Positions 26,690-35,435 of a stretch of 64,000 nt of DNA are shown here, piece by piece. Source of the DNA: Eubacterium sp. (GTDB taxonomy: Bacteria > Bacillota > Clostridia > Lachnospirales > Lachnospiraceae); contig JAEFAB010000047.1 of assembly GCA_016292095.1 (NCBI GenBank), forward strand, positions 1 to 64,000. Reading direction: 5' to 3'. The notes beneath the pieces were generated by a model. The model saw only the letters and a list, made by a program, of their open reading frames with translations. It was not told the origin of the DNA and searched no databases. Position 1 is the first letter of the stretch. Every line of letters begins with the position of its first letter. The position numbers and the translations under genes are program-made.

Positions 26690-27466
26690 TTAAGCCTGTT
26701 CTCTTCTCTTTGAGAATACAACTACTGCTGCTGCTGCGAATACTGCAATCATTCCGAATGCGATTGGTTCGAAATCACCAGTTGATACTGTAGTTGTTGT
26801 AGTTGTTGAAACGCCAGCTGCTGATGTTGTAGCTGTTTCTCCTGCAGGAGCTGCTGTGTTTTCAACTAATGAGAATCCTGAACATGTGATTGTTGTAGGT
26901 AATAAAGCATCTTCATCAGTGTCTTTTGCTACTGCATCCTGTCCACCGTCTGCATATGTATATGCTGCTGCTTCATCTTCTCTGTCACCAAATTCACCAC
27001 CGATACCAAAGTAGATGGAATCAGCGTTACAAGCTGCTGTAAATGTATCGTTTAATGTTGTAGCACTTCCCTTTTTAAGTCTGATCCACTTACCGTATGC
27101 AATATCTTCTTTTGTAGCAACTTTGATGAATACCCACTTGTTACAGTTAGATGACTTTAATGTCACATTGATTTTGTATTCTTTTCCTTTTTCAATGCTA
27201 ACAGAACCAAATCCATCTTTAGTATTCTGGTAAACCTGTCCGCCCCAGATACCGCCCCAGCCGATTTCCTTGATATCAGCTGTCCAGCCGTCTGCTGACT
27301 GAGATTTTAATGTTCCTTCTGCACCTTCGTACCAGATACCATGTCCAGCACCTTCTTCTCTTCCGAAGTAGCTTCCCCATGTATCTTTAGCCATACAGTT
27401 TACTGTCATCCCTGCAGTAAGAGCAAGCGCTGCAACTACTGCCATGACTCTTTTAAATTTCTTCAT
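26690..27466 (-). CDS. Membrane-anchored surface protein with carbohydrate-binding-like domain
   Basis: The 258-residue protein has a signal peptide (1-26, ending NCMA). A single beta-sandwich domain follows (about 28-205), rich in Trp and Gly (GWTADIKEIGWGGIWGG), resembling CBM4/9-type modules. Then come a Thr/Ala-rich stalk and a C-terminal helix with Lys-Arg-Arg. The sequence before the helix, STGDFEP, looks like a degenerate sortase signal (usual form L-P-x-T-G), but the Leu-Pro is missing. It may be a simple membrane anchor or the target of a divergent sortase. It could hold glucan at the surface next to the transporter. It has its own promoter and terminator. Confidence 0.75.
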   Translation of the reverse strand: MKKFKRVMAVVAALALTAGMTVNCMAKDTWGSYFGREEGAGHGIWYEGAEGTLKSQSADGWTADIKEIGWGGIWGGQVYQNTKDGFGSVSIEKGKEYKINVTLKSSNCNKWVFIKVATKEDIAYGKWIRLKKGSATTLNDTFTAACNADSIYFGIGGEFGDREDEAAAYTYADGGQDAVAKDTDEDALLPTTITCSGFSLVENTAAPAGETATTSAAGVSTTTTTTVSTGDFEPIAFGMIAVFAAAAVVVFSKRREQA

Positions 27467-27513
27467 TATTTTGTCCTCCTCTTAATATGCGAGACTATCG
27501 CTTTTATAAACGA

Positions 27514-27542
27514 AGTATAGCACGAACACACCCCTAATTCAA
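27514..27542 (-). promoter_or_regulatory. Promoter for the anchored surface protein
   Basis: On the minus strand TTGAAT (27537-27542), a 17-bp spacer and TATACT (27514-27519). It is followed by a leader with AGAGGAGG before the ATG at 27466. Confidence 0.7.
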
Positions 27543-27623
27543 TGGATAAAATCGGTTTTTTCTATCTTTCAGACATAATCAACAATTTTTTTGGCGCGTA
27601 TCTGTACATTTTGCCTAATTTAA

Positions 27624-27652
27624 TTGCTTTTTCAATCTATATTTAATATAAT
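27624..27652 (+). promoter_or_regulatory. Promoter for plsC
   Basis: TTGCTT (27624-27629), a 17-bp spacer and TATAAT (27647-27652), 24 bp before the plsC ATG, with AAAGGAGG between. It runs divergently from the surface-protein promoter. Confidence 0.7.
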
Positions 27653-27676
27653 GAAGCAGCAAAGGAGGATTCAACA

Positions 27677-28396
27677 ATGCGTTCAATTATTGCACTTACA
27701 TATTTATTTTTATTTCTTGTTTTTTCCCTTCCGGTTATGCTGATTGCATTAATCGTGGGATTATTTTCCATGAAGGCAAGGGATTATATGATGCTTCGGT
27801 TTGTTCAGTTTGGTTTACAGACGGTGTCCAAATACATTGTCGGCGCTAAGGTTACCGTCAACGGAATGGACAATATTCCGGACGACCGAGGAGTATTATT
27901 TATAGGAAATCACACCAGTTATTTCGATGTTATTACAACATATCCGTTAATGAAACGACCTACCGGTTATGTTGCCAAAAAGGAAATTAAGAAGATTCCG
28001 ATTCTTCCGTGGGTAATGTATTTTGTTCATTGTCTCTTTTTAGACCGCGAAGACCCTCGCGCCGGATTGCAGACAATCATCAAAGCTGCGGAACAGGTTC
28101 AGAACGGAATCTCTATTGTAATCTTCCCGGAAGGTACCCGTTCCAAAGACGGAAAACTAGGAGAATTTAAAGAAGGTTCTTTTAAGATTGCTTCCAAATC
28201 AAAATGTCCGGTAATCCCTATGGGAATCTCCGGCACTCCGGATTTGTTTGAGAATCATACACCATGGATGAAGCCTGCCGAAGTAACCATCAATTTCGGA
28301 GAACCTATTTATACAGAAGAAATGAGTCGCCAGGAACTGAAAGAACTCCCTTCTTTGGTTCGTGCCGAAGTTGCGAGACTTTCCGGTCAGGAATAG
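27677..28396 (+). CDS. plsC: 1-acyl-sn-glycerol-3-phosphate acyltransferase
   Basis: The enzyme adds the second acyl chain to lysophosphatidate in membrane phospholipid synthesis, at the inner face of the membrane. The 239-residue length fits. The catalytic HxxxxD motif is seen in NHTSYFD (His79, Asp84), and the acceptor-binding motif FPEGTRSK lies near 152. A hydrophobic N-terminal helix (about 5-30) anchors it. AAAGGAGG is 8 nt before the ATG. The next gene follows 68 bp later on the same strand. Confidence 0.93.
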   Translation: MRSIIALTYLFLFLVFSLPVMLIALIVGLFSMKARDYMMLRFVQFGLQTVSKYIVGAKVTVNGMDNIPDDRGVLFIGNHTSYFDVITTYPLMKRPTGYVAKKEIKKIPILPWVMYFVHCLFLDREDPRAGLQTIIKAAEQVQNGISIVIFPEGTRSKDGKLGEFKEGSFKIASKSKCPVIPMGISGTPDLFENHTPWMKPAEVTINFGEPIYTEEMSRQELKELPSLVRAEVARLSGQE

Positions 28397-28464
28397 AAAG
28401 GCATTGTCATTTCAATGTTTCAATGTTAAAATATCACAAGACTTTAAAATAGTGGAGGTACAAA

Positions 28465-28920
28465 ATGATTAATACACCAGTTCTTGCAGTTGCCACATAC
28501 GTGTGGATCATCTCAATCGTTCTTCTGGTTATGATTGCTGTTATGGCAGTTTTATATTTTCTCGGAAGAAAAGCAGAAAAGAAACAGGACGAACAGCAGA
28601 AGGCGTTGGAATCAAACGCACAGACCATCAGCTTATTTGTTATTGATAAAAGAAAGATGAAATTAAAAGATTCCGGACTTCCAAGTGTTGTTTTGGAACA
28701 GGCACCAAAGCTTGCAAAACTTACAAAGATTCCTATTGTAAAAGTTAAAGCCGGTCCACGAGTTATGAATCTCATTGCCGACGCGAAGGTTTACGATGCA
28801 CTCCTTCCAAAACAGGAAATCAAAGCAACCGTAAGCGGACTTTACATTACATCTTTTAAAAGAATTCGCGGTCCTGTAGCAGAACCACCAAAAAAGAAAA
28901 AATTCTTCGGAAAGAACTAA
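28465..28920 (+). CDS. Conserved single-pass membrane protein of unknown function
   Basis: The 151-residue protein has an N-terminal membrane helix (about 10-33), a charged Lys/Glu/Gln-rich stretch, then a soluble domain (about 55-140) containing FVIDKRKMKLKDSGLP, and a Lys-rich tail (KKKKFFGKN). I recognise no characterised family. It is probably transcribed with plsC and ends at a bidirectional terminator. GGAGG precedes the ATG by about 7 nt. Confidence 0.75.
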   Translation: MINTPVLAVATYVWIISIVLLVMIAVMAVLYFLGRKAEKKQDEQQKALESNAQTISLFVIDKRKMKLKDSGLPSVVLEQAPKLAKLTKIPIVKVKAGPRVMNLIADAKVYDALLPKQEIKATVSGLYITSFKRIRGPVAEPPKKKKFFGKN

Positions 28921-28929
28921 AATAAAAAA

Positions 28930-28962
28930 AATGATTGAAAGAACTTCTTTCAATCATTTTTT
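28930..28962. terminator. Bidirectional terminator between convergent genes
   Basis: A 12-bp stem (AATGATTGAAAG with CTTTCAATCATT) and a 5-nt loop are flanked by an A-run on the left and a T-run on the right. It serves the plus-strand membrane gene and the minus-strand DUF1934 gene, whose stop it nearly touches. Confidence 0.88.
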
Positions 28963-29381
28963 TATTGTCCGTTAATATCGATGATAATTTTGCTGTCCGT
29001 AACTTTGGTGTTATCTGCATACAATTCATATTCAATCAAAAGATTAATATTATCTGTAATTTCTTCCACAGCAATTTTCTTTGTCATAACTTCCAGCAAA
29101 ATATCCCCGTACGGTGTCCCGTAAAGAGACTGACTGTTTTTCCCTTGCTGAAAAATCAGTTTTCCGTTTACCATTCCGTTTCGAAGAACTTCAACTTTGT
29201 CTTCATTAAACTTAATGGTATTTTTTGTAGTCATTCCACTCTCTTCTTCAATATCATCATATAGAAGATAGTGCTTATTGTTTTTTCTGTAATATTTTCC
29301 ACGAGCCATCAGTTCCACGGTTTCTTCTCCGTCCACCGCTCCCTGAAGCCCCGAAATTTTTACCAATACGTCTTTATCCAT
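28962..29381 (-). CDS. DUF1934 family protein (YwiB-like, calycin-like barrel)
   Basis: The 139-residue cytoplasmic protein reads as an all-beta barrel, with KYYRKNNKHYLLYDD, LRNGMVNGKLIFQQGK and a C-terminal LLIEYELY...KIIIDING. This matches DUF1934 proteins such as B. subtilis YwiB, whose function is not established. It begins 26 bp after the murI stop and shares its direction, so it is probably the last gene of that transcript. Confidence 0.8.
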   Translation of the reverse strand: MDKDVLVKISGLQGAVDGEETVELMARGKYYRKNNKHYLLYDDIEEESGMTTKNTIKFNEDKVEVLRNGMVNGKLIFQQGKNSQSLYGTPYGDILLEVMTKKIAVEEITDNINLLIEYELYADNTKVTDSKIIIDINGQ

Positions 29382-29407
29382 CTTTGAATTTCACCCCATT
29401 CTGTTTT

Positions 29408-30220
29408 TTAGTACTCTTCAATGTTTATCTGCTCAATCAATTCGATATGGAACGGCATAATGGAATTTGCAAACGCTTTAAATTTTTCTTCCGCATCACT
29501 GACATAAAAACTATATTCGCTCTGATGTTCAGCTTCTGCACAAATCCCCTTTTCTTCCAACAGTTTCCCAAGACTCACTGCAGTTTCATAAGCCGGATTT
29601 ACAAGATTCACGCCTTCCCCCATAATTTTTCCAACAGTGCTTCGCAACAATGGATAATGGGTACAACCCAAAATCAGGCTGTCAATATTCTCTTCCTTCA
29701 AATCCTTTAAATATCTGGAAGCAATTTCGTCCGTTACCGGGTCATTCAACATTCCCTCTTCCACCAGTGGGCAAAACAGCGGACACGCTTTTCCTACAAC
29801 CTCGATTTCCGGATCAATTCCCCGAATGTATTTTGTATATAATTCACTCTTAATCGTACCTTCTGTTCCAATAATTCCGATACGTTTGTTCTTCGTCGTT
29901 TCAATCGCAGTTTTTGCTCCCGGCTTTACCACACCGATTACCGGAATGTCCAGTTCCGCTTCCACTGCCTCCAGTGCAAATGCACTTGCTGTATTACACG
30001 CAATCACGATAGCCTTTACATTCTTTGTCTGCAAAAAATGAACAATCTGTCGTGAATAGCGGATAATGGTATCTTTTGATTTACTTCCGTAAGGAACTCT
30101 CGCCGTATCTCCAAAGTACACAACGCTTTCCTGTGGAAGTTGTCTGATAATTTCTCTCGCTACTGTCAATCCACCCACACCGGAATCAAAGACTCCAATG
30201 GGTGCGTTACTATATTTCAT
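29408..30220 (-). CDS. murI: Glutamate racemase
   Basis: It interconverts L- and D-glutamate for peptidoglycan. The two catalytic cysteines are visible: Cys75 in VIACNTASAF and Cys186 in LILGCTHYPLL. The N-terminal IGVFDSGVGGLTV is the family signature. I chose the ATG at 30220 (270 residues) since AAAGGTG lies just upstream; the frame could extend ten codons to a TTG with no ribosome-binding site. DUF1934 lies downstream. Confidence 0.95.
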   Translation of the reverse strand: MKYSNAPIGVFDSGVGGLTVAREIIRQLPQESVVYFGDTARVPYGSKSKDTIIRYSRQIVHFLQTKNVKAIVIACNTASAFALEAVEAELDIPVIGVVKPGAKTAIETTKNKRIGIIGTEGTIKSELYTKYIRGIDPEIEVVGKACPLFCPLVEEGMLNDPVTDEIASRYLKDLKEENIDSLILGCTHYPLLRSTVGKIMGEGVNLVNPAYETAVSLGKLLEEKGICAEAEHQSEYSFYVSDAEEKFKAFANSIMPFHIELIEQINIEEY

Positions 30221-30347
30221 AATCTCTACACCTTTGCTTCTTAGTACCAATATTTTAACATTTTAGGAAAATAATTCAATACCCTTGAATATTTCTGTGT
30301 AAAACAGTCAACACTCTATACAAATCAATTTTCAAGGAGATTATATT

Positions 30348-30545
30348 ATGAAAAAATATCAGTTCTTAATCATTGTTTTTGTATTTTGGTGGAGTATTTT
30401 TTGTCCTTCTCTCGGTTACCCTTCCGAATCCTGTTCTATTCCTTCGGTTTCAGAGAGTACTTCTCCACAAAAGGAAATGCAGGAACCATCCCTGCATTTT
30501 CGCTTCAAATATTTTACTTTTCTAAATCAGTTTCTTCCGGACTAA
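30348..30545 (+). CDS. Possible 65-aa secreted peptide
   Basis: A small ORF starts with a clear AAGGAGA 8 nt before the ATG and has a signal-like N-terminus (MKKYQFLIIVFVFWWSIF), then a Ser/Pro-rich tail. It lies in the gap between murI and ispE, overlapping the last 4 bp of ispE tail to tail. A perfect hairpin at 30475-30499 lies inside it. I know no family, and it may be a chance ORF. Confidence 0.35.
   Translation: MKKYQFLIIVFVFWWSIFCPSLGYPSESCSIPSVSESTSPQKEMQEPSLHFRFKYFTFLNQFLPD
30475..30499 (-). terminator. Hairpin downstream of ispE, possible weak terminator
   Basis: AAATGCAGG and CCTGCATTT form a perfect 9-bp stem with a 7-nt loop, about 43 bp past the ispE stop. The minus strand continues CCTTTTG, a poor T-run. 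Confidence 0.45.
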
Positions 30546-31414
30546 TCTTCATTAACGAATTCCGTTAAATAAAGCTGTTCCGTCAGAGATAATTCTTCCA
30601 GATGATTATACGCCTTTTGTGCCGTTTCCATATCCTGAAACAGTGCAAAGACTGTCGGCCCGCTGCCACTCATAATGGAACCGATTGCTCCGTCAGCCAT
30701 CAGCTGTTTTTTAATCGTATCAATAATCGGATATTCCGGAATGGTAACATCTTCCATAACATTGTAAAGCAATTTCGCCAACTGTTCCAGATTCCGGTTC
30801 TTAATTGCTTCCATCAGCCCCTTTGTATCCGGATGTTTTTCAATTTCTTTTGGTCGGATGTTTCCGTATACAAATGCAGTGGATACAGAAACCGGAGGCT
30901 TCGCAATAATAACGGGACACTGCGGTGGTGCCGGCAAGGGAGTCAGTTTTTCTCCGATCCCTTCCGCCAAAGCAGTTCCTCCCAGAATGCAATAAGGAAC
31001 GTCTGCTCCCAGTTTCACGCCTCGCTCCATTAACGCTTCACGGTCAAAGCCCAGATTGAACATTTCATTGATCCCTTTCAGGGTTGCCGCGCAGTCAGCA
31101 CTGCCCCCTGCCATTCCCCCGGCAATCGGAATTCTCTTATGAAGTTCAATTTCCACGCCTTCGTGAATATCTTTCTCCTCCATCAACATTTTTGCTGCCA
31201 TATATGCCAAGTTTCCTTTTTCATTATCCAGAACCATAGTATCGGTCTTTACCACAATGCGGTCCTTCTCCGGAATTTTGCGGATGATGACATCATCATA
31301 AACACCAACTGTCTGCATAATCATTTCCAGATTATGATACCCGTCCGGTCTTTTTTCCAGAACGTCCAATCCTAAATTTATTTTCCCATATGCTTTTAAC
31401 TCTATTTTTTCCAT
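30542..31414 (-). CDS. ispE: 4-diphosphocytidyl-2-C-methyl-D-erythritol kinase
   Basis: This is the fourth-step kinase of the MEP isoprenoid pathway, a GHMP-family enzyme. The ATP-binding Gly-rich motif GGMAGGSADCAATL lies about residues 89-102. The N-terminal KAYGKINLGLDV and C-terminal SGSGPTVFALF are family signatures. Of two in-frame ATGs four codons apart, the second (31414, protein begins MEKIEL) has GGAG at the right distance, giving 290 residues. Confidence 0.95.
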   Translation of the reverse strand: MEKIELKAYGKINLGLDVLEKRPDGYHNLEMIMQTVGVYDDVIIRKIPEKDRIVVKTDTMVLDNEKGNLAYMAAKMLMEEKDIHEGVEIELHKRIPIAGGMAGGSADCAATLKGINEMFNLGFDREALMERGVKLGADVPYCILGGTALAEGIGEKLTPLPAPPQCPVIIAKPPVSVSTAFVYGNIRPKEIEKHPDTKGLMEAIKNRNLEQLAKLLYNVMEDVTIPEYPIIDTIKKQLMADGAIGSIMSGSGPTVFALFQDMETAQKAYNHLEELSLTEQLYLTEFVNED

Positions 31415-31452
31415 TTGTTTCTCCATTTTTTCTGTCGTAAAGTAATTATACT

Positions 31453-33003
31453 CTATTGACAGGATTTTACAATCAGCAGTTTGTCACCTTTCTTTAATTC
31501 TTCATCCTTCAAATCATTCATTTCCATAATTTCCTCGGTTGTTGTACGGTTTCTTTTTGCCAGTTGCCACAAGGTATCCCCCTGTTGTACAACATATCCG
31601 CGAATCAACGGAATGGATGCAAGCTCTTCCATGTCGATTGCTTCTTCCCGCACCTCTTTCAGAATCTGTTCTTTTTCCTCACGGAACACCAGAACCTCCA
31701 TCGCAACCACCGCCTTGACTTCCACCTGTTTTCCGTTCAGCAGATTTGAAGAAATCTGCTCTGTTCTCCAGTCAATATAATACCGGTCTGTCGGGGCAAT
31801 GTTTTCCGCATCAATAATATGTTCAAAGGGAACTTCTTTTTTCTTTCCGGAAATCGGGTTGTTGTCATCTGCGGAAATGTACAAAATCTCTGCCACAATT
31901 TTTCCCATGATTTTGATACTGTGATCCCCCGGAATCACATTTTCTATCTGCAGTCGCGCATTGCCGTTGCAAAGTTGAAGGATCTTTCCCTGATCCTCAT
32001 CCACATCAATCTTCACTGCTTCCTTGGTTCTTGCCTGATTTTTCACCAGCAGACGGTGGAGTTTCTGTTCCTTGAATTCCGGAATAACATTTTTGTTCGG
32101 TGCATACAGGTCCACAACATTTTCATAGTTCTGTTCCTGATACAACTTCACATCCAGTTTCAACAATGCTGTAAGATTCAACTGTTTCATTTCATCGGTT
32201 CCGTTCGGCACCGGGGTCAAATTGGCATCGCACAATTTTGCCTCCACAAAACTAATCATGCCTTCTTCCGATTCACTCATTTCCACAACTCCATGGAATC
32301 CAAGGGTTGATTCCATCCACTGCTCTGTTCCGTTTTCCTCCTCCGGAAGATACAGCAAAAACACAAACAGTTCGCCCGAAACTTCCAACTGCCGGTCTAA
32401 CGGTTTTACGGAAATGGTGTTCAGTCGAATATCCTTCCAAACAATCTTCTCAATTCCCGGTTTTCCCGCCGGCACTTCTAACTGTTCGCTGATTCGGAAC
32501 ATCTCACTGCTGTTTGCTTTCACCTCCAGCACTTCCACTTCTTTAGAAAGCACTTTCAAATTTTCTTCCGGAACCACTTTAACCATTTCCAAATCTTCCA
32601 ATTGTTCCACGGTTATGTATGCCATAACGCTGATTTTATAAATATAATTTCTGCCATCAATCAGTTGAAGAGAAGAAGAAATGATTTCCATCCTTGCTTT
32701 TGCTTCTCCGCTTTCCACATCAGGCACTTTCATCACTTCCCGAAATCCGCTTTCTCCTTCAATACAGCAGACATGTTCTTCATTTTCCCCATTGTACAAA
32801 ATTTCATAGTTCAACTTTCCGTCAATAGTAATCTGATTATTTCTCACAGTAACCTGCTCTGCCACGGCACGTTCTTTTCGGCAAATAACATTTCCGATTG
32901 CCGGACCGGCTTCATTTACGGTTCCTTCATGACTGACATAAAACGTGGTGACAAAATTCTTTTTCACCACATTCATATGAATATTATTTCTGATTACTTC
33001 CAT
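31453..33003 (-). CDS. sipL: SPOCS (DUF3794) and LysM protein, SipL-like spore coat morphogenesis factor
   Basis: The 516-residue protein has repeated SPOCS-type beta domains through about residue 460 and a C-terminal LysM domain (YVVQQGDTLWQLAKRNRTTT). Clostridioides difficile SipL has the same layout and nearly the same length; it links the coat protein SpoIVA to the forespore. The match marks the organism as a probable spore former. I use the ATG at 33003, with AGAGGTGG upstream, rather than a GTG three codons earlier. Similar SPOCS-LysM proteins without a proven coat role exist, so the symbol is an inference from architecture. Confidence 0.82.
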   Translation of the reverse strand: MEVIRNNIHMNVVKKNFVTTFYVSHEGTVNEAGPAIGNVICRKERAVAEQVTVRNNQITIDGKLNYEILYNGENEEHVCCIEGESGFREVMKVPDVESGEAKARMEIISSSLQLIDGRNYIYKISVMAYITVEQLEDLEMVKVVPEENLKVLSKEVEVLEVKANSSEMFRISEQLEVPAGKPGIEKIVWKDIRLNTISVKPLDRQLEVSGELFVFLLYLPEEENGTEQWMESTLGFHGVVEMSESEEGMISFVEAKLCDANLTPVPNGTDEMKQLNLTALLKLDVKLYQEQNYENVVDLYAPNKNVIPEFKEQKLHRLLVKNQARTKEAVKIDVDEDQGKILQLCNGNARLQIENVIPGDHSIKIMGKIVAEILYISADDNNPISGKKKEVPFEHIIDAENIAPTDRYYIDWRTEQISSNLLNGKQVEVKAVVAMEVLVFREEKEQILKEVREEAIDMEELASIPLIRGYVVQQGDTLWQLAKRNRTTTEEIMEMNDLKDEELKKGDKLLIVKSCQ

Positions 33004-33056
33004 ACTTCCCACCTCTCTTTGTTTATACTAAAATCTTATGCCGGAGTTTGGCGGGA

Positions 33057-33464
33057 TTATTCACTAAAAATAATATTTTTATCCGTGTATTCAATTTTCA
33101 CTACAAGATAAGGATAGGATTCTCTTTTCCGTTGTTGGTATTCCTTCGGGCCGGAAAACTCCGTAGTAACAAAAATCCCATTGTCACTTTCATACAGTTC
33201 TTTGACCCGGATGCGATAGCCCGTATATTCCTGTTTCCCGTACCCGATCAGAATATAGGTAAATTCTTCATCCGAAAACGTCACTTTAAAAGGAGCTTTC
33301 TTCCGTTCTTCCACAATCCGTTTTACCGGTTCTGTTAATTCAATTTCCGAAACCACCGTAAAATCCAAATCATTCTTTTTCTCCCGATTCAGTGGTTCCA
33401 TTCGACAACCGTTCAGCACAATAAGGATTCCCCAAAGTAACAGCCACATTCTGGTTTTCTTCAT
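33057..33464 (-). CDS. PrcB-domain lipoprotein
   Basis: The 135-residue protein has a lipoprotein signal (MKKTRMWLLLWGILIVLNGC, Cys20). A compact domain follows whose core, YILIGYGKQEYTGYRIRVKE, resembles the PrcB C-terminal domain seen in small Firmicutes secreted proteins. It ends with YPYLVVKIEY. The function in these bacteria is not known; in treponemes PrcB belongs to a protease complex. It lies just downstream of the phosphoglucomutase terminator. I see no strong ribosome-binding site, so expression may be low. Confidence 0.7.
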   Translation of the reverse strand: MKKTRMWLLLWGILIVLNGCRMEPLNREKKNDLDFTVVSEIELTEPVKRIVEERKKAPFKVTFSDEEFTYILIGYGKQEYTGYRIRVKELYESDNGIFVTTEFSGPKEYQQRKRESYPYLVVKIEYTDKNIIFSE

Positions 33465-33470
33465 AATAAA

Positions 33471-33509
33471 AACACCATAATATATCTTATTTCAATATAT
33501 TATGGTGTT
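33471..33509 (-). terminator. Terminator after phosphoglucomutase
   Basis: Fifteen-base arms (AACACCATAATATAT at 33471-33485 with ATATATTATGGTGTT at 33495-33509) form a long AT-rich stem with TTTTTATTAT after it on the minus strand. It also overlaps the leader of the PrcB-domain lipoprotein gene. Confidence 0.8.
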
Positions 33510-33536
33510 CGTTCTCTTTATGATTTTTAGTTTTAA

Positions 33537-35270
33537 TTACTGAAGCATTCCGTTTACGAGATCAATCATATACTGACCGAGTTTTGCTCTCTTAGCCTTC
33601 GCATCATCAAAATCAGTACCCTTCACGCCGTAGTAGAACTTCAATTTTGGTTCTGTTCCGGATGGTCTTACGCAAACCCATGCACCATCTTCCAAATCGT
33701 AGTATAAAACGTTGGATGTAGGAAGCCCTGTCTTTGTAACTTCTCCGGTTTCCATGTTCTTAATTGTATCTTCTCTGTAATCTCTGGCAGCAAGAACCTT
33801 GTAACCTGCGATTTCAGTCGGAACGTTTGCACGAAGTTTTTCCAAAGTATTGGCAATCTTTTCAATACCTTCTTTACCCTTCAGTTCGATTGACTGAATT
33901 CCATCCTGCCAGTATCCGTACTTATCGTACATTTCGATCATCTTATCCCAAAGAGACATTCCCTTTGTTTTGTAATAAGCTGCTGCTTCACAAAGTGCCA
34001 TAGTTGCAACAATGGCATCCTTATCTCTGGCATGTGTACCGATAAGGCATCCGTAGCTTTCTTCGAAGCCGAAGCAGTAGTGACCTTTTCCGGTCTGTTC
34101 CATATTTAAAATATGCTGTCCGATATACTTAAATCCTGTTAAACATTCAATTAAATCAATGTTGTAATATTTAGCAATATCGTCTGCAAGGTTTGTTGTT
34201 ACAATCGTCTTAATCAAAGCACCATCTTCCGGAAGAGTTCCTGCTTCCTTCATCTGGCTGATTTCATAATCTGCAAGAAGAGAACCAGACATATTACCGG
34301 TCAATACATGATATCTTCCCGGTTCATTTCCTTTGACATATACACCTAAACGGTCTGCATCCGGATCCGTAGCAAGCAACAAATCTGCGCCTACTTCATT
34401 TCCTAACTTCACAGCCAATTCAAATGCTTTTTCTGATTCCGGATTTGGGTAACCTACTGTTGGGAAATCTCCATCCGGAAGTTCCTGTTCTTTTACAACA
34501 TATACATTTTCAAAACCTAATTCTTTCAGAATTCTGCGAGCAGGAATATTTCCTGTACCGTGAAGCGGTGTATAAACAATCTTAATGTCCTTCTGAACCG
34601 CATCAATTGCATCCTGATTTTTAACCTGTTTCTTCAATGCTTCAATATACTGATCGTCAACTTCTTTTCCAATCTGTACGTAAAGACCTGCCTGGATAGC
34701 TTCTTCCTTATCCATAGTCTTTGCTTCAGTCACATCAAGACTCTTTACAGCAGCCATAATGTTTTCGTCATGAGGTGGTGTAATCTGTGCACCATCTTCC
34801 CAGTAAACTTTATAACCGTTGTATTCAGCCGGATTGTGACTTGCAGTAATATTAATTCCTGCAATACATCCTAAGGTACGAACTGCAAAAGACAGTTCCG
34901 GTGTTGGTCTCAATGATTCGAATACATAGGCCTTAATTCCGTTTGCATTCAAACATAATGCTGCAGCATCTGCAAATTCCGGAGACATTCTTCTGGAATC
35001 AAATGCAATCGCAACACCCTTTTCCTGACCATTCATTTTGATAATATAATTTGCTAAACCCTGAGATGCCTTTCTAACTGTGTAGAAATTCATTCTGTTG
35101 GTACCGGCACCGATAATACCACGAAGCCCTGCTGTACCAAATTCCAATTCTTTGTAAAATCTGTCTTCAATTTCTTTGTCATTTCCTTCTAAAGCTTTTA
35201 ATTCTGCTTTAGTTTCATCATCAAAATATGGATTTGCTAACCATTCCTGATAAGTATCCTTATAACTCAT
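33537..35270 (-). CDS. pgcA: Alpha-phosphoglucomutase (phosphohexomutase superfamily)
   Basis: It interconverts glucose-1-phosphate and glucose-6-phosphate. All four family loops are present: phosphoserine loop ITASHNP (Ser144), metal loop DPDADR, sugar loop GFEESYG, and phosphate-binding RPSGTEPKLK near the C-terminus. I chose the ATG at 35270 (577 residues) because GGGAGG lies 6 nt upstream; a longer frame adds 26 residues without such a site. The length fits PgcA/YhxB-type enzymes. It would convert glucose-1-phosphate made by the two glucan phosphorylases into a glycolytic intermediate (inferred link). Confidence 0.94.
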   Translation of the reverse strand: MSYKDTYQEWLANPYFDDETKAELKALEGNDKEIEDRFYKELEFGTAGLRGIIGAGTNRMNFYTVRKASQGLANYIIKMNGQEKGVAIAFDSRRMSPEFADAAALCLNANGIKAYVFESLRPTPELSFAVRTLGCIAGINITASHNPAEYNGYKVYWEDGAQITPPHDENIMAAVKSLDVTEAKTMDKEEAIQAGLYVQIGKEVDDQYIEALKKQVKNQDAIDAVQKDIKIVYTPLHGTGNIPARRILKELGFENVYVVKEQELPDGDFPTVGYPNPESEKAFELAVKLGNEVGADLLLATDPDADRLGVYVKGNEPGRYHVLTGNMSGSLLADYEISQMKEAGTLPEDGALIKTIVTTNLADDIAKYYNIDLIECLTGFKYIGQHILNMEQTGKGHYCFGFEESYGCLIGTHARDKDAIVATMALCEAAAYYKTKGMSLWDKMIEMYDKYGYWQDGIQSIELKGKEGIEKIANTLEKLRANVPTEIAGYKVLAARDYREDTIKNMETGEVTKTGLPTSNVLYYDLEDGAWVCVRPSGTEPKLKFYYGVKGTDFDDAKAKRAKLGQYMIDLVNGMLQ

Positions 35271-35435
35271 ATTTTTCCTCCCATTGTTTACCATGGTGAA
35301 ATTAACAACTAGTCTATTTTTTGCCCATTTGGTGTTATTATAATACAAACTTTACCGAAATGGAACAAGAAAAAACGTTTTTATACTGAAATTTGTTGAA
35401 AATTTGATATTGTTATGAAAATGTATAGAAAAAAA

